Below, piece after piece: positions 1 through 7,661 of a stretch of 64,000 nucleotides of DNA. Numbering within the stretch: the first letter of the stretch is position 1; each line of letters begins with the position of its first letter. The DNA is from Cytobacillus sp. NCCP-133. Lineage in GTDB: Bacteria > Bacillota > Bacilli > Bacillales > Cytobacillaceae. The notes under the pieces are model-generated. The model did no database searches. It was not told the DNA's origin and was given only the letters and a program-made list of their open reading frames with translations. Location of the stretch: the NCBI RefSeq assembly GCF_026011715.1, contig NZ_BRVM01000010.1:1-64000 (forward strand). The letters run 5' to 3'. The position numbers and the translations under genes were made by a program.

Positions 1-101
1 AGTCCCTAGGAGCCGCAACTAGACAAGCTTGTGACCTCGAGGGGGTAGGCAGCTTGCGCTAGACAGTTCTCTAAGTTCAAAGGGATATAAATTCTGATAT
101 C
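1..101 (+). repeat. Intergenic hairpin repeat, copy A (cut by window edge)
   Basis: Right-hand part of a dispersed repeat seen six times in the window. It carries the shared block CTAGACAGTT followed by TCTCTAAGTTCAAAGGGATA, nearly identical to the copy ending near 60615. It stops just before the terminator of the minus-strand CBS gene. The left part lies outside the window. Confidence 0.75.
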
Positions 102-102
102 A

Positions 103-130
103 AAAAAAGAACACCAATTGGTGTCCTTTT
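103..130 (-). terminator. Terminator of the CBS-domain gene
   Basis: The hairpin ACACC-AATT-GGTGT is flanked by A and T runs and overlaps the stop codon of the CBS gene at 129. Confidence 0.7.
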
Positions 131-560
131 AGTGTTGTGCTTCGCCTTCATGTTTAGAAATATCTGTAAGAGCTTCCCCTGCCTGGTCATCCGTTAAATG
201 GTGTACTGCGAAGTCGCCAAGAGATACTATTCCGACTAGCTTGTCACCTTCCACTACCGGTAACCGGCGAACTTGATGCTCCGCCATCAAACGGGCAGCT
301 TCACTTGCTTCTGTATCTTTTGTTACGGTTAGAAGATGGCTGCTCATGATGTCTTCAACTTTAGATGAAGCGGGATGTTTTTCGGCAACACAGCGTAGTA
401 CGATATCCCGATCAGTAATCATCCCCACCAGTTTATCATTATCCACTATGGGTACAGCACCTACATTTAAGTCCTTCATCTTAACTGCAACTTCATATAC
501 ATTGTCCAGAAGCGAACAGCTTTCAACATCAACAGTCATAATGTCACGAATTTTTTCCAT
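129..560 (-). CDS. ylbB: CBS-domain pair protein (YlbB-like)
   Basis: A 143-residue protein made almost entirely of two CBS repeats (about residues 7-60 and 72-128), each ending in the typical turn (VGMITDRDI, VGIVSLGDF). CBS pairs bind adenine nucleotides and act as sensors; the ligand here is unknown. The open frame extends further upstream, but the start at 560 is chosen because AGGAGG lies just before it and homology begins there. It follows the LysM-CAP gene with a 13-nt gap, so the two probably share a transcript. The position next to a YugN-like gene and the cta cluster matches B. subtilis ylbB. Confidence 0.8.
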   Translation of the reverse strand: MEKIRDIMTVDVESCSLLDNVYEVAVKMKDLNVGAVPIVDNDKLVGMITDRDIVLRCVAEKHPASSKVEDIMSSHLLTVTKDTEASEAARLMAEHQVRRLPVVEGDKLVGIVSLGDFAVHHLTDDQAGEALTDISKHEGEAQH

Positions 561-573
561 CAATTTAACCTCC

Positions 574-1203
574 TCATTTTTTGACAATAAAAATAGTCCA
601 GTAGTGACCATGCAAACCTCCCTGAACATAACCGACACCTATATGTGTAGCCTGTTTGTCCAAGATATTTGCCCGGTGAATGGATGAATTCATCCATGCT
701 GAAAACATCACTTCAGCATTTCGATAGCCAGCTCCGATATTTTCCTTCACATTCAGAAAAGAAATTTGCTGATTCCTTAACATTTTTGTAGGATTTCCAT
801 AAGTAGGAGAATTATGTGATACATATTCAAATTTCATCATATCTTTGGATTTTTGTTTAGCAGCACCAGCTAGTCGAAAATCCATAATCAATGGTTTTAA
901 CCCTCTCTGCCTTCGTTCCTCGTTGGCTAGTTCATATACAGTACGCTCATCTTCATTCATTTGCCCATTGCTTAATTGGCCAGTTCTGCCTGGAATGAAA
1001 ATCGTTTGTCCTGGGTAGATTAAATTGGGATTTTTTATTTGAGGATTACTGTTAATGACTTCAAGAAGCTCTTTATTGAATGTATCTGCAATCTTCCATA
1101 ATGTGTCGGCTTTTTCAACTTTGTATTCAGTTATTGCAGCAGCTGGCATGGATACTGCAAAGGATAAGAATATTACTATGGCAAAAATTCTTTTTTTCTT
1201 CAT
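574..1203 (-). CDS. Secreted LysM-CAP (SCP/PR1) domain protein
   Basis: A 209-residue exported protein. A signal peptide covers about residues 1-24 (hydrophobic core, then PAAA). One LysM repeat follows at about 26-71 (DTLWKIADTF to YPGQTIFIPG), which should bind peptidoglycan. A CAP domain follows at about 88-207, with SHNSP, ENIGAGY and HRANILD motifs. Related proteins in B. subtilis are YkwD and spore-coat or wall-associated CAP proteins. The name ylbC is avoided because B. subtilis YlbC has a different N-terminal half. It probably acts in the cell wall or spore envelope; the substrate is unknown. It is the first gene of a pair with the CBS gene. Confidence 0.8.
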   Translation of the reverse strand: MKKKRIFAIVIFLSFAVSMPAAAITEYKVEKADTLWKIADTFNKELLEVINSNPQIKNPNLIYPGQTIFIPGRTGQLSNGQMNEDERTVYELANEERRQRGLKPLIMDFRLAGAAKQKSKDMMKFEYVSHNSPTYGNPTKMLRNQQISFLNVKENIGAGYRNAEVMFSAWMNSSIHRANILDKQATHIGVGYVQGGLHGHYWTIFIVKK

Positions 1204-1444
1204 AGGACGCTTCCCCTTTCGTCTGGCTGAGCTGTCAATTTTAATATGTCCTTTAACTTATGTACAATTTAACTTTTCTTGTCTCTTTTGCTGCCAGAAA
1301 TAAATATTATTTGACAACACCTGTTTTCTTGCATGTATTCGTTGCAAGTTACGCTTTTTTCTACTATTATTAAATTTGAGATAAACTTGTTTAAATTATG
1401 CATGGTCGCCAAAGAACCATGGATTGTTTTCAGGAGGGACAAAT

Positions 1445-1804
1445 ATGAAATTTGAAAACATAGGTCTGGAAAATAAAAAAGCAGACTTAACCCGCTTAGA
1501 TGAAGTTATGCTATCACACGGTCTTGTCCGTGAAGGGCAGTGGGATTTTGAAAGAGTTACATATGACCGGAAATTTGAACTGAAAGAAGGAGTTTTTTAC
1601 CTTCGTGTCTTCGGATATGCAGTTGAAGGTGATGTGGGTGCGCACAAAGCATTAATCCAGTTGCTGACACCTCTTCTTGGAAAGCACTATTATCCTCACG
1701 GAGTTGAATATGGAGAAGGAGAAAGCTTCCCGAAATCACTCGTTAGCCAGTGCGAAAAAATTCTTGCAGATATTAAATCAGATATTGATCAATTTGCCGT
1801 ATAA
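1445..1804 (+). CDS. ylbA: YugN-like family protein (YlbA position)
   Basis: A 119-residue soluble protein without signal or membrane segments. It resembles the YugN-like family of unknown function. The start at 1445 follows CAGGAGGGA at an ideal distance; an upstream in-frame start is ignored. Its place between the CBS gene and the cta cluster matches ylbA of B. subtilis. It is transcribed alone and ends at a symmetrical terminator. Confidence 0.65.
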   Translation: MKFENIGLENKKADLTRLDEVMLSHGLVREGQWDFERVTYDRKFELKEGVFYLRVFGYAVEGDVGAHKALIQLLTPLLGKHYYPHGVEYGEGESFPKSLVSQCEKILADIKSDIDQFAV

Positions 1805-1823
1805 CTACTAACCATCTTTATAC

Positions 1824-1860
1824 TATAAAAAGACGCATGGAAGCCATGCGTCTTTTTATA
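1824..1860. terminator. Bidirectional terminator
   Basis: A perfect inverted repeat with 17-bp arms around AAG, with A and T runs on either side. It serves the plus-strand YugN-like gene and the converging minus-strand gene. Confidence 0.9.
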
Positions 1861-1867
1861 CACACAT

Positions 1868-2224
1868 TTACATTTCTTTATCCCGCACTGCTGTTGAATT
1901 GGGCAGCAATTTCTCAATCGATAGATCCACTCTTCTTACTTTGAAACCAGTTAAGTGTATAATTTCATCTTTTATTTCTTTTTGAATTTGTATTATTTTT
2001 TCCGTTATATTGATTCCTTTGTGTACATTCATTCTTATTTTCAGATAAACTTCTGCATCTTTAAATGAAAGTGATATATGTTTAGGTTTCTTTCTTAATA
2101 TAGTAAATTTCTCATTTTGTGCTGGTGTTATACCATCCCATTCCCGCAAACTTGATTCTACAATTGCTGAGATTATATCGCTGGCAGACTTAATCGTTTC
2201 GAAGTCAAGATGTTTCCTTTTCAT
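1868..2224 (-). CDS. Asp23/Gls24-like small protein
   Basis: A 118-residue soluble protein. The second half, a strand pair (VYLKIRMNVHKG) followed by a helix (IIQIQKEIKDEI) and a strand ending TGFKVRRVDLSIEK, has the pattern of the Asp23/Gls24 (DUF322) alkaline-shock family. The N-terminal third is atypical, so the assignment is by pattern only. It is a lone gene converging on the YugN-like gene. Function unknown. Confidence 0.5.
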   Translation of the reverse strand: MKRKHLDFETIKSASDIISAIVESSLREWDGITPAQNEKFTILRKKPKHISLSFKDAEVYLKIRMNVHKGINITEKIIQIQKEIKDEIIHLTGFKVRRVDLSIEKLLPNSTAVRDKEM

Positions 2225-2447
2225 CTTCTTTTCACTTCTTTCTTTACGATTTAATTCATATTACCGGGCAATAATCTCTAAGGAAAAAATCACCTTACTT
2301 AAAGATGTTTTTATTGTTTCTAACATTAAATGCATAATATAATTAAAATGTTACTATTATTTTATATGCTTTGTCATAATAGGAATTAGTGTCATTGCAA
2401 ACGCTGATGCTAACTGCTTTTAGGAGTTTGGAAAGGGGATTTCTTTT

Positions 2448-3506
2448 TTGTCTGCTATATTCACGAGGCGTTTTTTATTTATATTAATCGGGGCACTACT
2501 TATAGCTGTCTTATTCTACTTTATTTTACCTGTGTCTGTTCCATTGATTGTTGCCTTCATTACAGCACTCATCCTGGAACCAATGGTTAAATTGCTTCAA
2601 AATAAAATAAAAATAAACAGAAGAATATCAGTGCTGGTTACTTTTGTAGGATTTGTGCTTTTCATTGGGTTATCAGGCTATTTTATTACGACAAAAGTTA
2701 TTACAGAGGCAATTAAGCTTATTGAAAATGCTCCTGTGTACATTAACGAGATCACTAAAGCCTGGCTAAGTGCTGAAGCAGATTTTACAAATGCGGCTAA
2801 AGACCTTCCAAAGGATCTAGTTGATGAAATTAGCATGCAGGTTCAAACCTTTTTAAACAAAACAAAGGATGATCTTGTTGCTTATGTAAATATTGATAAT
2901 TTAAAAGCACTGCTAACCAATATTCCGAATTATCTTGTCAGTTTCATCGTATATCTGATTGCATTGTTCCTATTTTTAAACGACCTTCCTCGCTTAAGGA
3001 AAGGAATGTATAATCACTTAACGGAAAGAACAGCAGATAAAGTCAGATTTATGACTTCCCGTCTTTCATACGTTGGGTTTGGGTTTTTCAAAGCTCAATT
3101 CCTGGTTAGCTTGATCATTTTTATTGTTTCCTTAATCGGGTTATTATTTATAAACCCAGAAGTTGCATTGGTAATGTCCATTATCATCTGGATTATCGAT
3201 TTCATTCCGATTATCGGTTCTATTGTCATTCTTGGCCCATGGGCACTCTTCCATCTTCTAACTGGAGACATTTCCATGGGAACCCAGCTGGCAGTTTTAG
3301 CAGCAATCTTATTGATTATCAGGAGGACTGTTGAACCTAAAGTAATGGGTACCCAAATCGGGTTGTCCCCATTGGCTACTTTGATCGCAATGTATATCGG
3401 CTTAAAATTGCTGGGCATCCTCGGCTTTATCATTGGACCGCTTATGATAATTGCCTTTAATTCAGCAAAAGAAGCAGGCTTAATTAAAATAAATTTTAAA
3501 ATATAA
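2448..3506 (+). CDS. AI-2E/YtvI-family membrane permease
   Basis: A 352-residue integral membrane protein with about eight hydrophobic segments: two N-terminal, a soluble loop at about 85-170, then the C-terminal cluster with IIWIIDFIPIIGSIVILGPW and PKVMGTQIGLSPLATLI, both hallmarks of the AI-2E/PerM family. The length and the short loop fit the sporulation protein YtvI better than the longer YueF-type exporters. The start is TTG at 2448 after GGAAAGGGGA. It is a single gene. A sporulation role is an inference. Confidence 0.75.
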   Translation: MSAIFTRRFLFILIGALLIAVLFYFILPVSVPLIVAFITALILEPMVKLLQNKIKINRRISVLVTFVGFVLFIGLSGYFITTKVITEAIKLIENAPVYINEITKAWLSAEADFTNAAKDLPKDLVDEISMQVQTFLNKTKDDLVAYVNIDNLKALLTNIPNYLVSFIVYLIALFLFLNDLPRLRKGMYNHLTERTADKVRFMTSRLSYVGFGFFKAQFLVSLIIFIVSLIGLLFINPEVALVMSIIIWIIDFIPIIGSIVILGPWALFHLLTGDISMGTQLAVLAAILLIIRRTVEPKVMGTQIGLSPLATLIAMYIGLKLLGILGFIIGPLMIIAFNSAKEAGLIKINFKI

Positions 3507-3530
3507 AAAGCGTCCGCAAGGACGCTTTTT
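3505..3530. terminator. Bidirectional terminator
   Basis: AAAAAGCGTC-CGCAAG-GACGCTTTTT lies between the permease stop and the stop of the converging Eis-type relic. Confidence 0.9.
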
Positions 3531-3531
3531 A

Positions 3532-4320
3532 TTATGCTTTCTTAAAAGAAGTCATAAAAAAAGATTTTTGAAAGGGCACTTTCCTTTCAAGTATCTCTGC
3601 TTCTTTTCTTGGTCCCGTCATTTCACCTAACTCATATAATTCCAAAGGGCGCTTGTATCCTATAATGATGGCAGTTAGAGCGTTTATGGACATGTGCAGT
3701 CTTCTAGCTGCCGGGTTAGCACATTGACTTCCTTCTTTTTCTTTGAAAGTACTAACTTCATGGTCAGATATTAAATAACTTCCTGTATTCCATGGTGCAT
3801 GAAGATCCTCAATTTGAATAAAAACATTCTCTTTATTTCCTATAAATGAATATTGAGTTAAACACTTTTCTACATTTACGATCCTTCCCATAAAGTAAGG
3901 GAATACCTCCATTTTTAAATTAGGCTGCTGCAAATAATATGGGAACGGATCATGTATTGAGGTTATCAACTTAACCTTGTCAATCATTGAATCATGCTGA
4001 CAGATGAAGTTCCATAAATTCACTCTGGCTTCCTGATTTAAGGCTATAAATTCTTCTACATCCATTCTATTGTCTTTTACTTTAAATAGCAGATAGCCCT
4101 TCCCCTCTCCTGGTTCATTAAAATATACAGCGATTTGGTAATCAGAATACACAAAATTCTTCCTCCAATAGGAGTTCCTGATCAAGCCTCCAGAATATTG
4201 TTTCATATATTCTGCGTAAATTTTTTCTATTTCTTTGTTATGCTGGTCTTTTTTAAATCGTCTGATGATGCCATTCCCCTTGCGCCTGGAAAATCTTAAA
4301 GCTTTTTCCCAGTTAATATG
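3532..4320 (-). pseudogene. Eis-type GNAT acetyltransferase, 5'-truncated remnant
   Basis: The reading frame is open from 4320 to the stop at 3532. It gives the middle and C-terminal parts of the Eis-like acetyltransferase family: IRRFKKDQHNKEIEKIYAEY, then SGGLIRNSYWRKN, and a C-terminal sterol-carrier-like domain ending in YELGEMTGPRKEAEILER. The N-terminal catalytic acetyl-CoA domain (about 140 residues in full-length members, near 390 aa) is absent, and a TAG at 4321-4323 closes the frame. No good start with a ribosome binding site exists at 4320; the ATG at 4206 lies inside the conserved linker. A decayed patch further upstream may be the eroded 5' part. Either this is a pseudogene or a start inside the domain yields an inactive fragment. 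Confidence 0.7.
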
Positions 4321-4429
4321 CTAGTAAAAATCCTTATAAAAAAATAGTAAGCAGAAAATGGGAGCTTATCCGCGATGTCAAGCATTTGCTCCAATATTTA
4401 GCTGTCAAACTCAGTAATGAGCTTAAAAA

Positions 4430-4464
4430 ACCCAATAAAAAATACCGCTGTAATCAGCGGTATC
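4430..4464 (-). terminator. Terminator of ctaM
   Basis: The hairpin TACCGCTG-TAAT-CAGCGGTA is followed on the minus strand by a T-rich run, just past the ctaM stop. Confidence 0.85.
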
Positions 4465-4472
4465 CTTTATTT

Positions 4473-4940
4473 TTATGTCCCCAATATTGCCTTTATAACA
4501 GAAGTGGTTTCTCCTCCATGGAAAAAGACATAAAGGAGCAAGTATACGGCAACTCCGGTTATCCCAGTAAAGAACCAGACCACACTCGTTATTGGCCCTA
4601 GTTTTCTATGTGCCTTCAACTTATTTTTATAGCCGGTATACAAAGATATAATTCCTAATACTGCACCCACAGTTGCAAGAGTAATATGGAAAATTAAGAA
4701 GATGGTGTAATAAATTTTAATATCATCAGGCCCGCCAAAAGCAGTGTTACCAATAAATACTGTTCTGCTGGCATATATGATAAAGAAAATCACAGCGAAT
4801 ACAGCTGCTAATGTCATTGTTTTCTTATGGGCGTCAAGCTTTTTTTTGCTTATTTGTGCCCAACCAATTGCAACAGTAATTGCACTCAGCACAATAAATG
4901 TCGTGCTTATAGTAGGCAGAATTGGCAATGAGTATTCCAT
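4473..4940 (-). CDS. ctaM: CtaM, DUF420 cytochrome oxidase assembly protein
   Basis: A 155-residue protein with four to five membrane helices of the DUF420 family. Conserved His residues lie in LDAHKK, FHITLA and LKAHRKLG. In Staphylococcus aureus CtaM is required for assembly of the aa3-type quinol oxidase; the Bacillus relative is YozB. Its position directly downstream of ctaG supports a role in maturing the heme-A oxidase encoded next door. It has its own upstream region (TGTTATAAT extended -10 on the minus strand near 5000) and its own terminator. Confidence 0.85.
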   Translation of the reverse strand: MEYSLPILPTISTTFIVLSAITVAIGWAQISKKKLDAHKKTMTLAAVFAVIFFIIYASRTVFIGNTAFGGPDDIKIYYTIFLIFHITLATVGAVLGIISLYTGYKNKLKAHRKLGPITSVVWFFTGITGVAVYLLLYVFFHGGETTSVIKAILGT

Positions 4941-5140
4941 AAATTCTTCCTCTCTCCGATTCCGGTTTTTATTTCACCCTGTTAAATCATAAATTAAAAT
5001 TATAACATAAACTTAATTTTAGTAGAGAATATCCCTTTTTTCAACAAACAGAACGGACTTTTAAAAAAGTTCCTCAAATGTTCAATTTTAACCCCTTATT
5101 AATGTGATTAAATTCACTGCACTATTGACAGATTTCGTAA

Positions 5141-5295
5141 GAAAAGCGCAAGGCGCTTGGCCACCCACGACAAGCACAAGACGAGCCATGGAAAGGCGTC
5201 TTGCCTTTTTGGGAGGCTCGTCTTGTGACCTACATGGGATAGGCGCCTGGAACTAGACAGTTATCTGAGTTCCAAAGAATATAGATTCTGATAGT
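5141..5295 (+). repeat. Intergenic hairpin repeat, copy B
   Basis: One of the two most complete copies. It starts GAAAAGCGCAAGGCGC and ends with AGGCGCCTGGAACTAGACAG plus the GTTCCAAAG tail. Inside is a 10-bp inverted repeat, AAGACGAGCC with GGCTCGTCTT, enclosing a second hairpin AAAGGC-GTCTT-GCCTTT. It lies between the ctaM promoter and the ctaG terminator. Apart from that promoter and this repeat, the 390-bp gap holds nothing I recognise. Confidence 0.85.
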
Positions 5296-5301
5296 ATAAA
5301 A

Positions 5302-5327
5302 AAACTCCAGCAAACCAGCTGGAGTTT
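5302..5327 (-). terminator. Terminator of ctaG
   Basis: AAACTCCAGC-AAACCA-GCTGGAGTTT, immediately past the ctaG stop. Confidence 0.85.
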
Positions 5328-5330
5328 CGG

Positions 5331-6239
5331 TTATTTAATTAGCTGCGGATTAAGCATGTGTTCTTTTTCAATGGCTGATGGTTCTTGCTCTTTTTTATAC
5401 CAGGCGAAAAAGATTTGAGCCAGTACGAAACCATAGACAATTTCTTGAATAATTTTCATAATAACCCCGCCAAGCTGCTGATCATGTATCAGGGACATTG
5501 AATTAAACATCTCTGGTCCACTGAGGTTCAGGCTTGCCAAGGTAGCTGACGGCACACATAACTGCAGTGCCTGTGCCCACGCATTAGGATCTGAGTAGGT
5601 ATTATACATCGGAGTATCAGCAAAGATAATCAATGCACAAGCAGGCGTTAATAATACACCATTTGCAAAGACATATCCTACCTTTCTAAGTCCGCCTAAA
5701 GTATCCATTTCAGGTAGTTCATTTAGAATTGGCCACCACATAAATAGTGCAAGCAAGAATAAGATTGAAGTGTAAACTGTATGAAACATCATATCAGTTT
5801 TAACGATATCAAATACATCAGGGATATGATAAATTGAAAATACCCCATTAAACAATATCAGTGCTATGAGCGGCTTTGTCAAAAAATTAAAGAAGGGCTT
5901 AATCCATTTGTAATTGATTAATACCCGCCAAATCCATTGAGGGATACCCAGAATGACAAGAGGCGGAACAACCAGATACAAGATTGCCATCTGAGTCATG
6001 TGGGCATAAAACATCAAATGTCCCATCAGATCAATTGGAGAGCCCTTAATTAGATATAAAACAACCATTCCAATAGTAAAATAAACACCTTGCCTTTTTG
6101 TTAAAGGTTCACTATTTTTGAACGTGCCGCGATATTTTATCGTTATCATAAAGTATCCCGATAGAATAAGGAGCACAAATAAAAAGAAGAGTGGACTCCA
6201 TAGCGCACGAAAACCGAATATTTCTATAGACATAGACAT
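5331..6239 (-). CDS. ctaG: CtaG, cytochrome c oxidase assembly factor
   Basis: A 302-residue membrane protein with about seven helices, of the caa3-type CtaG family. B. subtilis CtaG is needed for an active caa3 oxidase, probably in CuB delivery. Conserved His/Met residues occur in MGHLMFYAHMTQM and FNSMSLIHDQQLGG. The frame could begin with GTG at 6248, but TGAGGTG is best placed for the ATG at 6239, which is used. It is separated from ctaF by 452 bp containing another copy of the intergenic repeat. Confidence 0.9.
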   Translation of the reverse strand: MSMSIEIFGFRALWSPLFFLFVLLILSGYFMITIKYRGTFKNSEPLTKRQGVYFTIGMVVLYLIKGSPIDLMGHLMFYAHMTQMAILYLVVPPLVILGIPQWIWRVLINYKWIKPFFNFLTKPLIALILFNGVFSIYHIPDVFDIVKTDMMFHTVYTSILFLLALFMWWPILNELPEMDTLGGLRKVGYVFANGVLLTPACALIIFADTPMYNTYSDPNAWAQALQLCVPSATLASLNLSGPEMFNSMSLIHDQQLGGVIMKIIQEIVYGFVLAQIFFAWYKKEQEPSAIEKEHMLNPQLIK

Positions 6240-6500
6240 GCTTATCACCTCATTCAGAATAACCCTATCTGGTCATTAAGTAAGGGTTAATTATATATAC
6301 AATACAAAGACAAGTTTTATTATACGCTCTCTCATCTAAAATCTCAATAAAGTGCCAGTTCAAAAATCTCCAATACCCTCATATAACGGTGTTTACGAAG
6401 AATTGTTGGTATTTTGTCACTTTTAAAGTGGCAGCTTCAGGTTTTCCGTAAGATGTAAAAGCTCGAGCAAGTTCAGCAGGAACATTAATAATCCCTATAA

Positions 6501-6640
6501 AAAAAGGGAGGGCGCCTTGACCACCCCGCCAAGCAAAAGAAGAACCTTTCATGGAAAGAAGTCCTGCGCTTTTTTTGAGGAACGGCTTGTGGTCCCGAGG
6601 GGATGGAGTTAGACAGTCCTATGTTCAAAGTTTTACTTTC
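6501..6640 (+). repeat. Intergenic hairpin repeat, copy C
   Basis: A degenerate copy in the ctaG-ctaF gap. The left end is AGGGCGCCTTGACCACCCCG. The inner pair GACCAC/GTGGTC encloses CAAGC/GCTTG. The right end GAGTTAGACAGTCC is followed by TATGTTCAAAG. The rest of the gap (6240-6500) shows only a small TGTCACTTTTAAAGTGGCA hairpin near 6414. Confidence 0.65.
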
Positions 6641-6656
6641 TTACTTCCAAATAAAA

Positions 6657-6683
6657 AGAAAATCGGCTGTTAGCCGATTTTCT
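6657..6683 (-). terminator. Terminator of the cta oxidase operon
   Basis: AGAAAATCGGCT-GTT-AGCCGATTTTCT directly follows ctaF. Confidence 0.85.
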
Positions 6684-6691
6684 CTCATAAA

Positions 6692-7027
6692 TTACCACCA
6701 AATGACAGTCAAGAAAGCAATGATTGTAATAAACCCGACAAATGCTCCGGAATATAAGAACAATGCAGGTGCTTCATGACCTTTATGGCTCATATGCATA
6801 AAATAGTACAATTGGAAAATTACTTGCACGATTGCAAGAATCAAGATGAATGGCACGATAAACCATGCCGAGAAGCCTTCATAACCAGCTGCCACGAATG
6901 CAACAATTGTCAAGAAGATCATCATAGCAAAGGTGATCACTTGATGTTTCATCTCTTCTGCACTTTTTTTCCGTCTATATTCAATGTCTACTCTTGGGTT
7001 ACCTGAGTTTGGTTGTTGATTGGCCAT
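6692..7027 (-). CDS. ctaF: CtaF, cytochrome c oxidase subunit IVB
   Basis: A 111-residue protein with three membrane helices after a polar N-terminus, the layout of the small subunit IV of Bacillus caa3 oxidase. The pattern YYFMHMSHKGHEAP between helices 2 and 3 is typical. It is the last gene of the ctaC-D-E-F series, 4 nt after ctaE. Confidence 0.93.
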   Translation of the reverse strand: MANQQPNSGNPRVDIEYRRKKSAEEMKHQVITFAMMIFLTIVAFVAAGYEGFSAWFIVPFILILAIVQVIFQLYYFMHMSHKGHEAPALFLYSGAFVGFITIIAFLTVIWW

Positions 7028-7031
7028 CAGT

Positions 7032-7661
7032 TTATCCCACCATTCCCATTAAATATACTACTGTGAAGATGAATACCCAAACAACGTCGATAAAGTGCCA
7101 GTAAAGGCTGGCCACATAAAATTTAGGAGCATTGTAAAGGCTTAATCCTCTTTTACTGTTGCGGATCATCAAAGTAGTGATCCAAAGTAAACCGAATGCA
7201 ACGTGAGCACCATGGAAGCCAACTAGTGTATAGAAGGCTGAACCAAATGCACTGCTAGTAAAACTGTGATGAAATTCATGAACATAATGATTGAACTCGT
7301 AGATCTCCAAGCCAAGAAAGCCAAGTCCAAGAAGTACAGTAATACCTAGCCAAAGCTGCATCTTTTTGAAGTTAAAATTCTTCATTTGGTACATTGCATA
7401 AACACTTGTTAGCGAGCTTGTTAATAAAAGCATCGTCATAATGAAGGCAAGAGGAATTTCAAACAGGTCTTTCGCTAATGCCATATCACTGTTTGGAACT
7501 TTATCCTTCAACGCAAGGTACGTTGCGAAGAGGGATGCGAAAAGTACCGTCTCTCCTCCTAGGAAAAACCAGAAACCTAAGAATTTATTCTTGGCCTCGA
7601 GGGTTTGCTTTTCAGGCGACGCCGGCCATGTTTCATAAGTCATTTTTTGTTCAGCAGCCAT
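7032..7661 (-). CDS. ctaE: CtaE, cytochrome c oxidase subunit III
   Basis: A 209-residue membrane protein with five helices, the short bacterial form of subunit III. Family motifs are GFWFFLGGETVLFASLF and FHGAHVAFGL near residue 150. Its ATG overlaps the ctaD stop by one base (TAATG), so the two are translationally coupled. Confidence 0.95.
   Translation of the reverse strand: MAAEQKMTYETWPASPEKQTLEAKNKFLGFWFFLGGETVLFASLFATYLALKDKVPNSDMALAKDLFEIPLAFIMTMLLLTSSLTSVYAMYQMKNFNFKKMQLWLGITVLLGLGFLGLEIYEFNHYVHEFHHSFTSSAFGSAFYTLVGFHGAHVAFGLLWITTLMIRNSKRGLSLYNAPKFYVASLYWHFIDVVWVFIFTVVYLMGMVG

Noticed and set aside
574-1203. Naming the LysM-CAP gene ylbC from its position
   Set aside because: B. subtilis YlbC has a different N-terminal domain and no LysM; position alone is not enough.
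4386-4601. 71-codon plus-strand frame over the ctaM terminator
   Set aside because: Runs through a terminator hairpin and the 3' end of ctaM on the other strand.
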